Positions 7,504-18,159 of a DNA stretch of 64,000 bases are shown here, in pieces. The notes below the pieces were generated by a model. It was not told the DNA's origin. It searched no databases and saw only the letters and a program-made list of their open reading frames with translations. Numbering within the stretch: position 1 is the first letter of the stretch; the number at the start of each line of letters is the position of its first letter. This stretch comes from Allopontixanthobacter sp041741895 (GTDB taxonomy: Bacteria; Pseudomonadota; Alphaproteobacteria; Sphingomonadales; Sphingomonadaceae). The DNA lies in NCBI GenBank assembly GCA_041741895.1, contig JBGSJO010000050.1, forward strand, positions 1 through 64,000, given 5' to 3'. A program made the position numbers and the translations under genes.

Positions 7504-10500
7504 GTGCGGACGCCAATCCCGAATCGCCGCTCGAAATTGCGGCGCACGAGCTGGCTGCACGGCACCGGGTCAGCCACACCCCTCCCGAATCGGTAGCAGT
7601 CTGGAAACAAATCGCAGACGTGCAGCGGTGGCTAAGCGACGTCCGGCTGGCCTGTGTCGATCCGCCGCCGGCGGCTGGCAAGGCTGCTGAATGGCTGCTG
7701 GACAATGATTACAAGGTCCACCGCGCCTTGCGCCAGATCGACAAGGATCTGCCGCCAACTTTCTATCGTCAACTGCCGGCTTTGGCCGGGTATGATGGTT
7801 CGCCCCCGCGCATTTACGATCTGGCGCATGCATACCTGCGCGTAAGCCACGTTCAGGTATCTCTCGGCGGAGCAATCCGGCTGCTTCAGGCCTATCAACA
7901 ACGCACACCGTTGACGATTGCCGAATTATGGGCGTTTCCCACGATGTTGCGGATCGCCTGCGTGGAGATTTTGGTCCTTGCGCTTTCCCCCTTGCTGGGC
8001 GAATCGATCAAGCTACCGTTTTCGCCGTCTGATGCATCGCTCAATCCCCAGTCGCTGGACCCGCAGTCCCTCGATCCCACGGAACGGGTTGCCCGATCCA
8101 TTTCGAACCTGGGAATTATCGCTGCGATCCCGTGGGACGAATTCTTCGATCAGGTCAGCCTGGTGGAAGAAGCATTAGGCCGAGACCCCTCCGGTCATTA
8201 TCTGAAAATGGATTTCGAGACGCGGGATAAATACCGCGCCGCAGTGGAGCATTTGGCGCGGGCCAGCAATTGTGACGAATGCCGGATTGCCGGCGCCGCG
8301 ATCCATCGCGCCCGCACGGCAGGGGCGGAGGAAGTCGGCCATCATGTCGGATATTGGCTGGTCGACGAAGGTCGGTTCGATCTCGAGCGCGAACTGGGCA
8401 CCTCGATTGGCCTGGGCCAGCGGGTCCGCCGGATGGTGCAGGCCAATCCCGGGAGGTTCTATAGCGCGGCGATTCTGCTTTCCGGCTTGGGCGCACTGAT
8501 CCTGCCCGCGCTGTATCTGGCGCTGGTCGGCGCATCGTTTGCCGGCTGGCTGGGCGCGATGCTCGCCAGTCTCGTGCCGGCATCCGTGCTAGCGATAACT
8601 GCAGTTCACTGGGCGATTACCCGCATGGTTCCGCCCAGCGTCCTGCCCAAGCTAGACTACCGCAAGGGCTTGCCCGAAGCTGCTCGCAGCTTTGTAGTTG
8701 TGCCGGTAGTGATCGCCTCGCCCGCTGAGGTCGCGGGCCTTGCCGAGCAGCTTGAAACGCATTGGCTGGCCAATATCGATCCGCAATTGCAGGTCGCCCT
8801 GCTGGCTGATCTTGCCGATGCGCAGGCAGAGACAATGCCTGAAGACGGGGAAATCATCGATACGCTCGTGGCCGCAATCCGCGCGCTCAATCACCGGCAT
8901 GTGGGCGAGGACGGGAAAGCGCCCTTTCATCTGCTGCTGCGCCCGCGGCGGTATAATGCGGGTGAAGGCTGCTGGATGGCGTGGGAACGCAAGCGCGGTA
9001 AGCTGGAACAATTCAACCGACTGCTGATCGACGACGATTGGTCGGCCTTCTGTCTACATGAAGGCAATTTGCCGGCCATCAGGGACATTCGCTATGTAGT
9101 GACAGTCGATGCGGACACATTGCTGCCACCAGGATCGGTTGCGCGGCTGGTCGGCACCATTGCCCATCCGCTAAATCGAGCACGGCTGAACCGTGAACGG
9201 GACCGGGTGATCCGCGGCTATGCGTTGGTCCAGCCTCGGGTCGAGATTTCACCACAAGCGGGCATCCGGACCCTATTCGCCCGCCTGTTCACGGGCGAAA
9301 CCGCGATCGATATCTACAGCAGGGCAGTTTCCGACGTCTATCAGGACCTGTTCGGTGCCGGGATTTTCGTGGGTAAGGGAGTTTATGATGTCCGCGCATT
9401 CCATGCGGCGATAGACGGACGGGTACCGGAGAACCGCATTCTCAGCCATGATCTGTTCGAAGGCGCACATGGCCGAGCCGCGCTGGCCACAGATATCGTG
9501 CTCTACGAAAATTTTCCGGCGAGCTATCCCGAATTTGCCCGGCGCCTGCACCGCTGGATCAGAGGGGACTGGCAGTTGATCGCCTGGCTCTGGCCGCGCG
9601 TTCCCGGGGCTGGCGGGAGCCGGATGCACAACCCGATCAGCGGGATCGACCGCTGGAAAATTCTCGACAATCTGCGCCGCAGCCTGGTGGCGCCGGGATT
9701 GCTGCTGCTGGCTCTGGCTGGGTGGTTCGTACTGCCGGGAAGCCCCTGGTTCTGGACCGCGCTCGTCCTGCTGGCCCCGGGTTGGCAATTGTTTACCGAC
9801 GTCATCAGCGGGCTGGCGCGGGGGCGACGGGTGGGTGTGTCCTATGGCTTGATGGCGCGCCTCTCGGATCAGGCAGGCCGCTGGCTGCTGGCAATCGTCT
9901 ACCTGCTGCATGAAGCGGTGCTGTCGCTTGATGCAATCATCGTGACCCTGTGGCGTAGCTTTGTAACGCACCGGCACCTGCTTGAATGGACTGCGGCGGC
10001 CCACGTGGCGGCGGGGATGAAGCAGCGCAGCACGCGGGCGATGGTGTGGCACGAAATGTGGCAAGGTCCAGTGATTGCCGCAGCGATCACTGCCGCCTTG
10101 GTCATCTTGCGGCCGACAGCCCTGCCAGAAGCCTTGCCACTGCTGGCAGCCTGGATTGCCGCGCCCGAAATTGCCCTGTTCAGCGGCAGACCGCGCCGGA
10201 CGAACGCGGTTCCGCTGGGCGAAGGCGATGCGGAATACCTCCGGCTTCTCGCACGCAGGACCTGGTATTATTTCGAAAGTTTCGCCGGGCCGGAAGACAA
10301 TTGGTTGCCGCCCGACAATTACCAGGGCCCGCCGCACGAGGAGGTAGGGCACCGCACATCGCCGACCAATATCGGCATGCTGCTGCTGTCGACTGCAGCT
10401 GCATGGGACATGGGGTATCTCGGCCGCGGGGAACTGGTAGCCCGCGGGCGCAATGTCTTCGATGCGATGGCCCGGCTGGAGCGTTACCGCGGGCATTTCT

Positions 10501-13500
10501 ACAATTGGTATGAAACGCGCCATCTCCGCCCGCTTGAGCCGCGTTATGTCTCGACTGTCGATAGCGGCAATCTGGCGGTCTGCCTGATTGCCTTTGCCGA
10601 GACATTGCGCGAGGCGGCAGCGCAGGAAGGCATCGAGCAGCAACGGTGGGACGGACTGGAAGATGTGCTCGAACTGCTTTTTCAGGCGGTCGCGCGTTTC
10701 CCCCAGGCCAGCGGTCTGCGTGACCAGATCACGGCAATCCGGTCGCGCATGGCCGGGGCCGTGAATGCCGGGAAAATGGAGCAGGAGGCCTTCATTCGCT
10801 GGGTCCGCAAGACGGCATTGACAGCAATAGAAGAGGACGCAGAGCATGTCGCCGAAACGGCGGTCGATGGCGCGCCAGAGGACTTGCTGGACTTGTTCGC
10901 CTGGCTCGACCGGCTGCGGCACCATATGGACGAAATGCAGCGCGACCAGGCGCTGCCCGGTGATCTGGCGCAAAACCTGTTGGCATTGGCTGATGATGCG
11001 ATCGCGCTGGCGTGGTCGATGGATTTTTCATGGCTGTTTGACCGCGAACGCCGGCTGTTTTTCATCGGGCATAATGTCACCGCCAGCCGGATCGATACCC
11101 ACCATTACGACCTGCTCGCATCCGAAGCCCGGTTGGCGAGCTTCTTTGCCATCGCCAAGGGGGATGTGCCGATCGAGCATTGGTTCCACCTGGAACGACC
11201 GGTGACCAAGTCGAGTCCGAGCGGTCTGGCATTGGTGTCGTGGAGCGGATCGATGTTCGAATATCTGATGCCGCGCCTGCTGCTGCGCGGAGAGCCGGAG
11301 ACCTTGCTGGGCGAAAGCGAACGGGTCGCGGTGGATATCCAGCGCCGCTATGGACTGATGCATGGACTGCCCTGGGGCGTATCCGAATCCGCCTATGCCG
11401 AGCGTGATCCGGAACACCGATACCGTTATCAGGCGTTCGGAACCCCCGGCCTTGGTTTGAAACGCGGGTTATCGCGGGATCAGGTTATCGCGCCCTATGC
11501 TTCCGCATTGGCGCTGGCGGTCGCGCCGGGACTGGCCACAGCCAATCTGCGGCAACTGACTGCGCTGGGCGCGGAAGGGCGCTATGGCATGTGGGAAGCC
11601 CTCGATTTCACTCCTGGCCGGGTGCCTGCCAACGCCCGGTTCACCCCGGTCATTGCCTATATGGCCCATCACCAGGGTATGATGCTGTGCGCGATCGCCA
11701 ATTTGCTGACGGGCGATTTGATGGTGCAGCGGTTTGCGCGCCATCCGCAGATGCGGCTGGTTTCGCTGCTGCTCAGCGAACGGGTGCCGCGTGAAATCCC
11801 GCCAGAGCTGGAACGGCTCGAAACACTGGAAGCCCCCAAGGGGGTTTTGCAGACGAGCGCAATCCAGCCGTGGGAACCGACCCTGTCTCCATTCCCCCAG
11901 ATCCAGGTTCTGGGAAATGGCCGCTTGTCGAGCTGGATTGGCGAAAGCGGCGGAGGAACGCTGCGCTATCAAGGCCAGTCGCTGACCCGCTTTGTACCGG
12001 ACGCGACGCGCGATGCAGATGGAATCTGGCTGTATGTGCAGGAAGAACAGAGCGGTAATCTATGGTCCGCCACGCGCCAGCCGACCGGCGTGGTCGCAGA
12101 TGAATATCACACTATTTTCCAGCCGCATGGTGTCGAATTCCATCGCCGCGATCACGGGATCGACCTGCGGATGGAAGTATGCGTGGGCAGCGGGGACGAT
12201 CTGGAAATCCGCCGCGTAACGATGGTCAATGAAACCGGCCAACCACGCAAATTACGGCTGACAACCTATGCCGAAATCGTTCTCGCGCCGCCGCTCGATG
12301 ATGAACGGCATCCGGCATTCAGCAAATTGTTCACCGGCGGTGAATTCCGCCCCCGGATCGGCGGCCTGCTGTTTACCCGCCGGCCGCGCAATGCCCGCGA
12401 AACGCCTGCAACGATGGTCCAGTTCATGATCGATGACAACGGCCCGGTCGAGGGGTTGAAATACGAAGTGGATCGCCGCGCCTTTATCGGCCGGGGGCGC
12501 AGCTTGCGCAATCCCGTTGGCGCTTCGCAGCCCCTGGGGGATAGCGCCGGCTGGACCCTGGATCCCATTTCCGCGTTGCAATCCGAAATCGTCCTGGAAC
12601 CGGGTGAACAACATGTCATGTGTATCGTGACCGCGATTGCGGCCAGCTCGTCGGCTGCACTGGAAATCGCCGCGCGTCATGCCACGCTGGCGTCGATGGA
12701 ATGGGTATTTGGCGATGCGGCGATCGAGGCCGCTCGCACGGTCGGCCGTGCGCGGATAAAGCAGGCGGACTTGCCCGCGATCCAGTCTCTTGGTTCGCTG
12801 CTGATCTATCCGCATGTGGCAATGCGCGCAGAGCCTGCGCGAATTCGCGAAAACCACCTGGGGCAAGGCGGGCTGTGGGGCATGGCCCTGTCGGGCGATC
12901 TGCCGATCCTGCTACTGCGGACGAGCGGCGCGGCGGGCGACATGCTACCCCTGCTGGCCAGTGCACACCAATTGTGGCGACGGACCGGGCTACCGGTCGA
13001 TCTGGTGATCCTGCAGACCAGCGGTTCGACCTATGCAGAGCCCATGCGCGGCGAATTGCACGAATTGCTGCGGGAAATCGGGGCGAGCGAAATGCTCGGC
13101 CGTAACGGCGGCATCCATCTGCTGTTCGCCGACCAGAGCGGCCCCGATCATATCCGTTTGCTGGAAGTGATGGCCTGGGCGATTGTGGACGACAATGCAG
13201 GTTCGCTGGCCGATCAACTGGGGCAGATACGCATGCCGCCGACGCCGCCGCCGCCGATTTTGCCCAGTCTCGCCGACCGACCGGCTCTCCCGGTCAGAAA
13301 AAAACGCCGGGCAAAGCTGCAATTCGCCAATGGTTTAGGCGGATTCTCCGGTGACGGGAGAGAATATCTGATCCGCCTTGAACCAGGGCAGACCACGCCC
13401 GCACCATGGGCAAATGTGCTGGCCAACGACCGGTTTGGAACATTGGTAACAGAAAGCGGCGGCGGTTTCAGCTGGTCGGTCAATAGCGGCGAAAACCGTC

Positions 13501-15737
13501 TCACCCCGTGGACCAATGATCCGGTGTGCGACCGGCCGGTAGAAGTGCTGTATCTGCGGGATGAGGAGGCGGCAGACGTTTGGTCGGTCACTCCTGCACC
13601 GGCGGGGCAGGAGGCGCCGTGCGATATCGGCCATGGAGCAGGCTATTCGTGGTGGCACAAATCATCCCACGCCATCACCCAGGAACAGCGGGTCTTTGTG
13701 GCGCCCGATGCAAGGGTGAAGGTGGTGCGCCTGCGTCTCACCAATAATTCCGCGCGCCATCGCCGCTTGACCGCGACCTATTATGCCGAATGGCTGCTGG
13801 GATCGCTGGCCTCCATTGCCCGGCGCCATGTCTCCTGCCGATTTGACGTGGCGGGACAGGTAATTCTGGCAAACAGCCCGTGGAACATAGATTTCGCGGG
13901 CCGGGCTGCGTTCCTCACCGCCACACGCGATACGCATAGTTTTACCACCGACCGGCAGGAATTTCTCGGTCGCGAAGGCACTGAAAGCGCCCCCGAGGCA
14001 CTGGGCCGCTGGGGGCTGGCAGGCACCGAGGCGGCGGGGGAGGATGCCTGCGCAGCCTACCAGGTGCATCTCGACCTGGCCCCAGGCGAAAGCCGCGAAG
14101 TGTCCTTCATCCTGGGTGAGGCCGAAGACGAGGCGGAGGCTCTGGCCCTGGCCGCGCATTGGCGATCGACGGAAACAATTGCCGATGCCGAAACCGCATC
14201 GACCCGCAAATGGGATGATTTGCTTGGCTGCGTTACGGTGGAAACCCCTGACCCGGCCTTTGACCTGATGATCAACCGTTGGCTGATTTACCAGAGCGTT
14301 TCTTCGCGGATAATGGCGCGATGCGGCTTTTACCAGGCGAGCGGCGCAATCGGATTCCGGGACCAGTTGCAGGATGTGCTGGCGCTGATTCCCTTCGATC
14401 CGGCCCGGGCGCGGGCGCATATCCTGACCTGTGCGGCCCATCAGTTCGAAGAAGGCGACGTATTGCATTGGTGGCACCCGCCATCGGATCGCGGCGTACG
14501 CACCCGGTTTTCGGACGATCTGCTGTGGCTGCCCTATGCGGTGGGAACCTATGTCCGCGCGACCGGCGACCAGACGATCCTGGATGAAACCGTGCCTTTC
14601 CTGTCTGCACCCCCGTTGAGCAACGATGAACATGATCGCTATTCCCAGTTTGAACCGCGCCCGCCCGGCGCGCCGCTGATCGAACATTGCGAACGCGCGC
14701 TGGAGCGGATGCAATTCGGGGCCAGCGGCCTGCCATTGATGGGCACGGGCGACTGGAACGACGGGATGGACCGGGTGGGGGACGAAGGGCGCGGGACAAG
14801 CGTTTGGCTGGCGTGGTTCGGTTCTGTCACTGCTGGCCTGCTCGCCGATCTCGAGCTGCGGATGGGCCGGCAGCGCGAGGCCAGCCATTGGGCGGAGCGG
14901 GCAGAGACACTGCGCCGCAATGGCGAAGAATCCGGCTGGGATGGCGCGTGGTATCGCCGCGCATATGATGACGAGGGCCACCCGCTGGGTTCTGCCAAGG
15001 AAGCGGAATGCCGGATCGATTCGATATCGCAGAGCTGGGCCGCCTTTGCCGGCGGCGACCCCATGCGTGTTTCGCTCGCGCTGGAAGCCGCCAAGCGCGA
15101 GCTGATTGACCGGGAGGCGGATCTGGCCCGGCTGCTGTGGCCTCCGTTTGGCAAAGGGCCACGCGATCCGGGCTATATCAAGGCCTATCCCCCGGGCCAG
15201 CGCGAAAATGGCGGGCAATATTCCCATGCCGCTGCCTGGCTCGGGCTGGCATTCGCGCAAACCGGTGATGCCGAGATCGCACTGGATATCTTCCACATGA
15301 TCTGCCCGGCCAGGCGGAGCTGCACGCGCGAGGGGGCGGAACATTACCGGATCGAACCCTATGTCGTTGCGGGCGATATCGCCTCGGCGGAGCCGCACCG
15401 GGGCAAGGGCGGTTGGAGCTGGTACACCGGCGCTGCGGCATGGACCTGGCGGCTGGGCGTTGAAGGTTTGCTGGGGATCACCCATCGCGATGGCGGCATC
15501 CGCGTGGCACCGTGCCTTCCCGCTGATTGGCCGGGTTACCGCGCGTCCCTGCGGCGCGGCGATGCGCGGATAGAAATCGAGGTCGAACGGGCAAGCGATG
15601 TCCGCGGTCTTCGGATCGAGGTGGATGGCGCGAAATTCGATGGTGACACGATTGAATTTCCTGCGGGGGGCGAGATGCGCAAAGTGCATGTTCGCGTCGG
15701 GGCCAACATCCGCACAACAGTGGGAGCAGAGGCATGA
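7500..15737 (+). CDS. ndvB: cyclic beta-1,2-glucan synthase (GT84/GH94 type)
   Basis: A 2745-residue inner-membrane protein, the expected size for NdvB/Cgs. Order of parts: an N-terminal soluble region; membrane helices around 320-375; a GT84 glycosyltransferase domain with DAD at 537-539 and QxxRW-like RRLHRW ending at Trp686; further helices around 740-830; a glycoamylase-like region; and two GH94-type beta-sandwich/(alpha/alpha)6 units. The phosphorylase signature GTGDWNDGM has Asp2418. In the family GT84 initiates and elongates the glucan, and the GH94 part controls chain length by phosphorolysis. The product is a periplasmic osmoregulatory cyclic glucan. Start GTG 7500 overlaps usp and the stop overlaps ppsA, which is unusual company for this gene. 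No export ABC gene (ndvA) is in the window. Confidence 0.9.
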   Translation: MSADANPESPLEIAAHELAARHRVSHTPPESVAVWKQIADVQRWLSDVRLACVDPPPAAGKAAEWLLDNDYKVHRALRQIDKDLPPTFYRQLPALAGYDGSPPRIYDLAHAYLRVSHVQVSLGGAIRLLQAYQQRTPLTIAELWAFPTMLRIACVEILVLALSPLLGESIKLPFSPSDASLNPQSLDPQSLDPTERVARSISNLGIIAAIPWDEFFDQVSLVEEALGRDPSGHYLKMDFETRDKYRAAVEHLARASNCDECRIAGAAIHRARTAGAEEVGHHVGYWLVDEGRFDLERELGTSIGLGQRVRRMVQANPGRFYSAAILLSGLGALILPALYLALVGASFAGWLGAMLASLVPASVLAITAVHWAITRMVPPSVLPKLDYRKGLPEAARSFVVVPVVIASPAEVAGLAEQLETHWLANIDPQLQVALLADLADAQAETMPEDGEIIDTLVAAIRALNHRHVGEDGKAPFHLLLRPRRYNAGEGCWMAWERKRGKLEQFNRLLIDDDWSAFCLHEGNLPAIRDIRYVVTVDADTLLPPGSVARLVGTIAHPLNRARLNRERDRVIRGYALVQPRVEISPQAGIRTLFARLFTGETAIDIYSRAVSDVYQDLFGAGIFVGKGVYDVRAFHAAIDGRVPENRILSHDLFEGAHGRAALATDIVLYENFPASYPEFARRLHRWIRGDWQLIAWLWPRVPGAGGSRMHNPISGIDRWKILDNLRRSLVAPGLLLLALAGWFVLPGSPWFWTALVLLAPGWQLFTDVISGLARGRRVGVSYGLMARLSDQAGRWLLAIVYLLHEAVLSLDAIIVTLWRSFVTHRHLLEWTAAAHVAAGMKQRSTRAMVWHEMWQGPVIAAAITAALVILRPTALPEALPLLAAWIAAPEIALFSGRPRRTNAVPLGEGDAEYLRLLARRTWYYFESFAGPEDNWLPPDNYQGPPHEEVGHRTSPTNIGMLLLSTAAAWDMGYLGRGELVARGRNVFDAMARLERYRGHFYNWYETRHLRPLEPRYVSTVDSGNLAVCLIAFAETLREAAAQEGIEQQRWDGLEDVLELLFQAVARFPQASGLRDQITAIRSRMAGAVNAGKMEQEAFIRWVRKTALTAIEEDAEHVAETAVDGAPEDLLDLFAWLDRLRHHMDEMQRDQALPGDLAQNLLALADDAIALAWSMDFSWLFDRERRLFFIGHNVTASRIDTHHYDLLASEARLASFFAIAKGDVPIEHWFHLERPVTKSSPSGLALVSWSGSMFEYLMPRLLLRGEPETLLGESERVAVDIQRRYGLMHGLPWGVSESAYAERDPEHRYRYQAFGTPGLGLKRGLSRDQVIAPYASALALAVAPGLATANLRQLTALGAEGRYGMWEALDFTPGRVPANARFTPVIAYMAHHQGMMLCAIANLLTGDLMVQRFARHPQMRLVSLLLSERVPREIPPELERLETLEAPKGVLQTSAIQPWEPTLSPFPQIQVLGNGRLSSWIGESGGGTLRYQGQSLTRFVPDATRDADGIWLYVQEEQSGNLWSATRQPTGVVADEYHTIFQPHGVEFHRRDHGIDLRMEVCVGSGDDLEIRRVTMVNETGQPRKLRLTTYAEIVLAPPLDDERHPAFSKLFTGGEFRPRIGGLLFTRRPRNARETPATMVQFMIDDNGPVEGLKYEVDRRAFIGRGRSLRNPVGASQPLGDSAGWTLDPISALQSEIVLEPGEQHVMCIVTAIAASSSAALEIAARHATLASMEWVFGDAAIEAARTVGRARIKQADLPAIQSLGSLLIYPHVAMRAEPARIRENHLGQGGLWGMALSGDLPILLLRTSGAAGDMLPLLASAHQLWRRTGLPVDLVILQTSGSTYAEPMRGELHELLREIGASEMLGRNGGIHLLFADQSGPDHIRLLEVMAWAIVDDNAGSLADQLGQIRMPPTPPPPILPSLADRPALPVRKKRRAKLQFANGLGGFSGDGREYLIRLEPGQTTPAPWANVLANDRFGTLVTESGGGFSWSVNSGENRLTPWTNDPVCDRPVEVLYLRDEEAADVWSVTPAPAGQEAPCDIGHGAGYSWWHKSSHAITQEQRVFVAPDARVKVVRLRLTNNSARHRRLTATYYAEWLLGSLASIARRHVSCRFDVAGQVILANSPWNIDFAGRAAFLTATRDTHSFTTDRQEFLGREGTESAPEALGRWGLAGTEAAGEDACAAYQVHLDLAPGESREVSFILGEAEDEAEALALAAHWRSTETIADAETASTRKWDDLLGCVTVETPDPAFDLMINRWLIYQSVSSRIMARCGFYQASGAIGFRDQLQDVLALIPFDPARARAHILTCAAHQFEEGDVLHWWHPPSDRGVRTRFSDDLLWLPYAVGTYVRATGDQTILDETVPFLSAPPLSNDEHDRYSQFEPRPPGAPLIEHCERALERMQFGASGLPLMGTGDWNDGMDRVGDEGRGTSVWLAWFGSVTAGLLADLELRMGRQREASHWAERAETLRRNGEESGWDGAWYRRAYDDEGHPLGSAKEAECRIDSISQSWAAFAGGDPMRVSLALEAAKRELIDREADLARLLWPPFGKGPRDPGYIKAYPPGQRENGGQYSHAAAWLGLAFAQTGDAEIALDIFHMICPARRSCTREGAEHYRIEPYVVAGDIASAEPHRGKGGWSWYTGAAAWTWRLGVEGLLGITHRDGGIRVAPCLPADWPGYRASLRRGDARIEIEVERASDVRGLRIEVDGAKFDGDTIEFPAGGEMRKVHVRVGANIRTTVGAEA

Positions 15738-18130
15738 CGGCAAATCTGATCTTGAATTTCACCCAGGTTTCGCGCCGCGACATAGACCGGGTCGGCGGGA
15801 AAAACGCCTCGCTCGGCGAGCTGATTGGCGCGCTTGTCACGCAAGGCATCGCGGTACCGCCCGGCTATGCCACAACAGCGGATGCTTTCAGGCTGTATCT
15901 GGCGCGTAATCATCTAGGCCAGATCATCCCCGATCACATTGCGGCGCATAAGGCGGGCACATCCTCGTTGGCAGAAACGGGCGCAGCCATCCGCGCGCTC
16001 ATCCTCGAAGGTGAATGGCCGGATGAACTGCAGCAGGCGATCATCGAAGCATACCGGTCGCTGAGCGCTGAAGCCAGTGTCCCGGCACTCGCCGTGGCGG
16101 TGCGTTCCAGCGCCACGGCAGAGGATTTGCCCGACGCCAGCTTCGCCGGACAGCAGGAAACCTTCCTCAATATCAGCGGGGAGGCGGCGCTGCTTGATGC
16201 TTGCAAGCGGTGCTACGCCTCGCTCTATACCGACCGCGCCATTTCCTACCGCGCCGCGCATGGATTTGCGGAGGGGGCGGTTGCCCTGTCGGTCGGGGTG
16301 CAGCGCATGGTGCGCGCCGATCTGGCCTGTTCGGGAGTCATGTTTTCGATAGATACCGAAAGCGGATTTCCCGACGTGGTATTGATCGACGGGGCATGGG
16401 GGCTTGGCGAAAATGTGGTCCAGGGCGCCGTCGATCCCGATGCCTGGCAGATATTCAAGCCGCTACTGGACGCGCCGGCCCTGTGCCCGATCATCGCCCG
16501 CGGGCGCGGCGCCAAAGCCGTGAAAATGGTCTATTCGGACTCATCGGCCGGGACGACCGCCAATGTCGAAACCAGCGCGCAGGAACGTGCAGATTTCGTC
16601 CTGTCCGACGCCGAGGTGTTGCAACTGGCGCGCTGGGCGGTGCTGATCGAAGCGCATTACGGATGCCCGATGGACATGGAATGGGCCAAGGACGGGCCGA
16701 GCGATGGGAAAGGTGGCGGCGGCCTGTTCATAGTCCAGGCGCGGCCCGAAACGGTCCAATCACGGGCAGAGCGCGGTACGCTAAAATCCTATTCGCTGGG
16801 GCAGACCGGGCCGGTGCTTATCACCGGCCTCGCTATTGGCGAAGCGGCGGCAACGGGCAAGGTATGCCGGATCGAGAATGCTGCCGACATTGCCGATTTC
16901 GTGGATGGATCGGTGCTGGTTACCTCCACCACCGATCCCGATTGGGTCCCGATCATGCAGCGCGCTGCGGCCATCATTACCGATCACGGCGGGCGCACAT
17001 CACATGCCGCCATCGTCAGCCGCGAATTCGGCCTGCCTGCGATCGTCGGGACCGGCAATGCGATGGAAGTGCTGCAATCGGGGCAGGAAGTAACCGTCAG
17101 CTGCGTGGGCGGGGACACGGGAGTAGTCTATGCCGGCGCGGCAGAAATAACAGCGGAAACGATCGATCTCACCCACCTGCCCGAAACGCGCACCAAATTG
17201 ATGCTCAACCTGGCTGATCCCGGCGCTGCCAACCGCTGGTGGCAGCTACCCAGCGACGGGGTCGGGCTGACCCGGATGGAATTCGTGATCGCTAACACGA
17301 TCAAGGTGCATCCGATGGCGCTGGTGCATTTTGCGGATCTGGAAGATGCGGCCGCGAAAGCGGAAATAGAACAGCTCACTGACGGTTATGCCGACAAATG
17401 CGAATATTTCGTCGACCAGCTTGCTCTCGGCCTGTCGCGGATTGCGGCGGTTCAATATCCCGCGCCGGTGATCGTGCGGATGAGCGATTTCAAGACCAAT
17501 GAATATGCCGGTCTGGTTGGCGGCGCAGCGTTCGAACCGGAGGAGGAAAACCCGATGCTCGGGTTCCGCGGGGCATCACGCTATTATTCGCCGATCTATC
17601 GCGCCGGCTTTGCGCTTGAATGCCGGGCGATCAGGCGGCTGAGGGAAGAAATGGGATTCAATAATGTCGCGGTGATGATCCCGTTTTGCCGCACCCCGAC
17701 CGAAGCGGACCGCGTGATCGAGGTGATGGCACAGGAAGGGCTGCAGCGCGGCGAAAACGGGTTGGAATTCTATGTCATGTGCGAAATTCCGGCCAATGTC
17801 GTACTGGCGGGCGAGTTTGCGCAGCGTTTCGACGGCTTCTCGATCGGCAGCAACGATCTGACCCAATTGACCCTGGGGATTGATCGCGATTCCGAATTGC
17901 TGGCCGATCAGTTCGACGAACGTGATCCGGCGGTTGAATGGATGATCCGCCATGTCATTACAGAGGCGAGGCAGCACGGCACCAAGATCGGCCTGTGTGG
18001 GCAGGCACCGAGCGACCATCCCGAATTTGCCCGCTTCCTGGTCGATTGCGGGATCGATTCCATTTCGGTAACCCCGGACTGCTTCGTGGCGGTAAAGCAC
18101 CACATCGCGCAGGCGGAAAAAGATCAATAG
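15734..18130 (+). CDS. ppsA: phosphoenolpyruvate synthase
   Basis: Converts pyruvate, ATP and water to phosphoenolpyruvate, AMP and phosphate, the entry to gluconeogenesis. 798 residues, matching PpsA. The N-terminal PPDK-type ATP-grasp domain includes the GGKNASLGEL motif. The swivelling phosphohistidine domain carries GGRTSHAAIV with His424. The C-terminal TIM-barrel PEP-binding domain has SNDLTQLTLGIDRDS and GLCGQAPSDHPE. The start codon overlaps the stop of the glucan synthase (ATGA), so it is likely translated by coupling. The context suggests that it supplies sugar phosphates when carbon is redirected under stress; that is inference. Confidence 0.95.
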   Translation: MTANLILNFTQVSRRDIDRVGGKNASLGELIGALVTQGIAVPPGYATTADAFRLYLARNHLGQIIPDHIAAHKAGTSSLAETGAAIRALILEGEWPDELQQAIIEAYRSLSAEASVPALAVAVRSSATAEDLPDASFAGQQETFLNISGEAALLDACKRCYASLYTDRAISYRAAHGFAEGAVALSVGVQRMVRADLACSGVMFSIDTESGFPDVVLIDGAWGLGENVVQGAVDPDAWQIFKPLLDAPALCPIIARGRGAKAVKMVYSDSSAGTTANVETSAQERADFVLSDAEVLQLARWAVLIEAHYGCPMDMEWAKDGPSDGKGGGGLFIVQARPETVQSRAERGTLKSYSLGQTGPVLITGLAIGEAAATGKVCRIENAADIADFVDGSVLVTSTTDPDWVPIMQRAAAIITDHGGRTSHAAIVSREFGLPAIVGTGNAMEVLQSGQEVTVSCVGGDTGVVYAGAAEITAETIDLTHLPETRTKLMLNLADPGAANRWWQLPSDGVGLTRMEFVIANTIKVHPMALVHFADLEDAAAKAEIEQLTDGYADKCEYFVDQLALGLSRIAAVQYPAPVIVRMSDFKTNEYAGLVGGAAFEPEEENPMLGFRGASRYYSPIYRAGFALECRAIRRLREEMGFNNVAVMIPFCRTPTEADRVIEVMAQEGLQRGENGLEFYVMCEIPANVVLAGEFAQRFDGFSIGSNDLTQLTLGIDRDSELLADQFDERDPAVEWMIRHVITEARQHGTKIGLCGQAPSDHPEFARFLVDCGIDSISVTPDCFVAVKHHIAQAEKDQ

Positions 18131-18159
18131 ATAGAAATCCAGAAAATGAGGGCTGCGCG

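Noticed and set aside
9273..10973. 566-codon minus-strand open frame
   Set aside because: Also antisense to the glucan synthase, with low-complexity composition and no recognisable fold.
13662..15743. 693-codon open frame on the minus strand inside the glucan synthase gene
   Set aside because: Antisense shadow of a GC-rich gene: rich in Arg, Pro, Gly and Ala, no domain, and the plus-strand frame has clear catalytic motifs.
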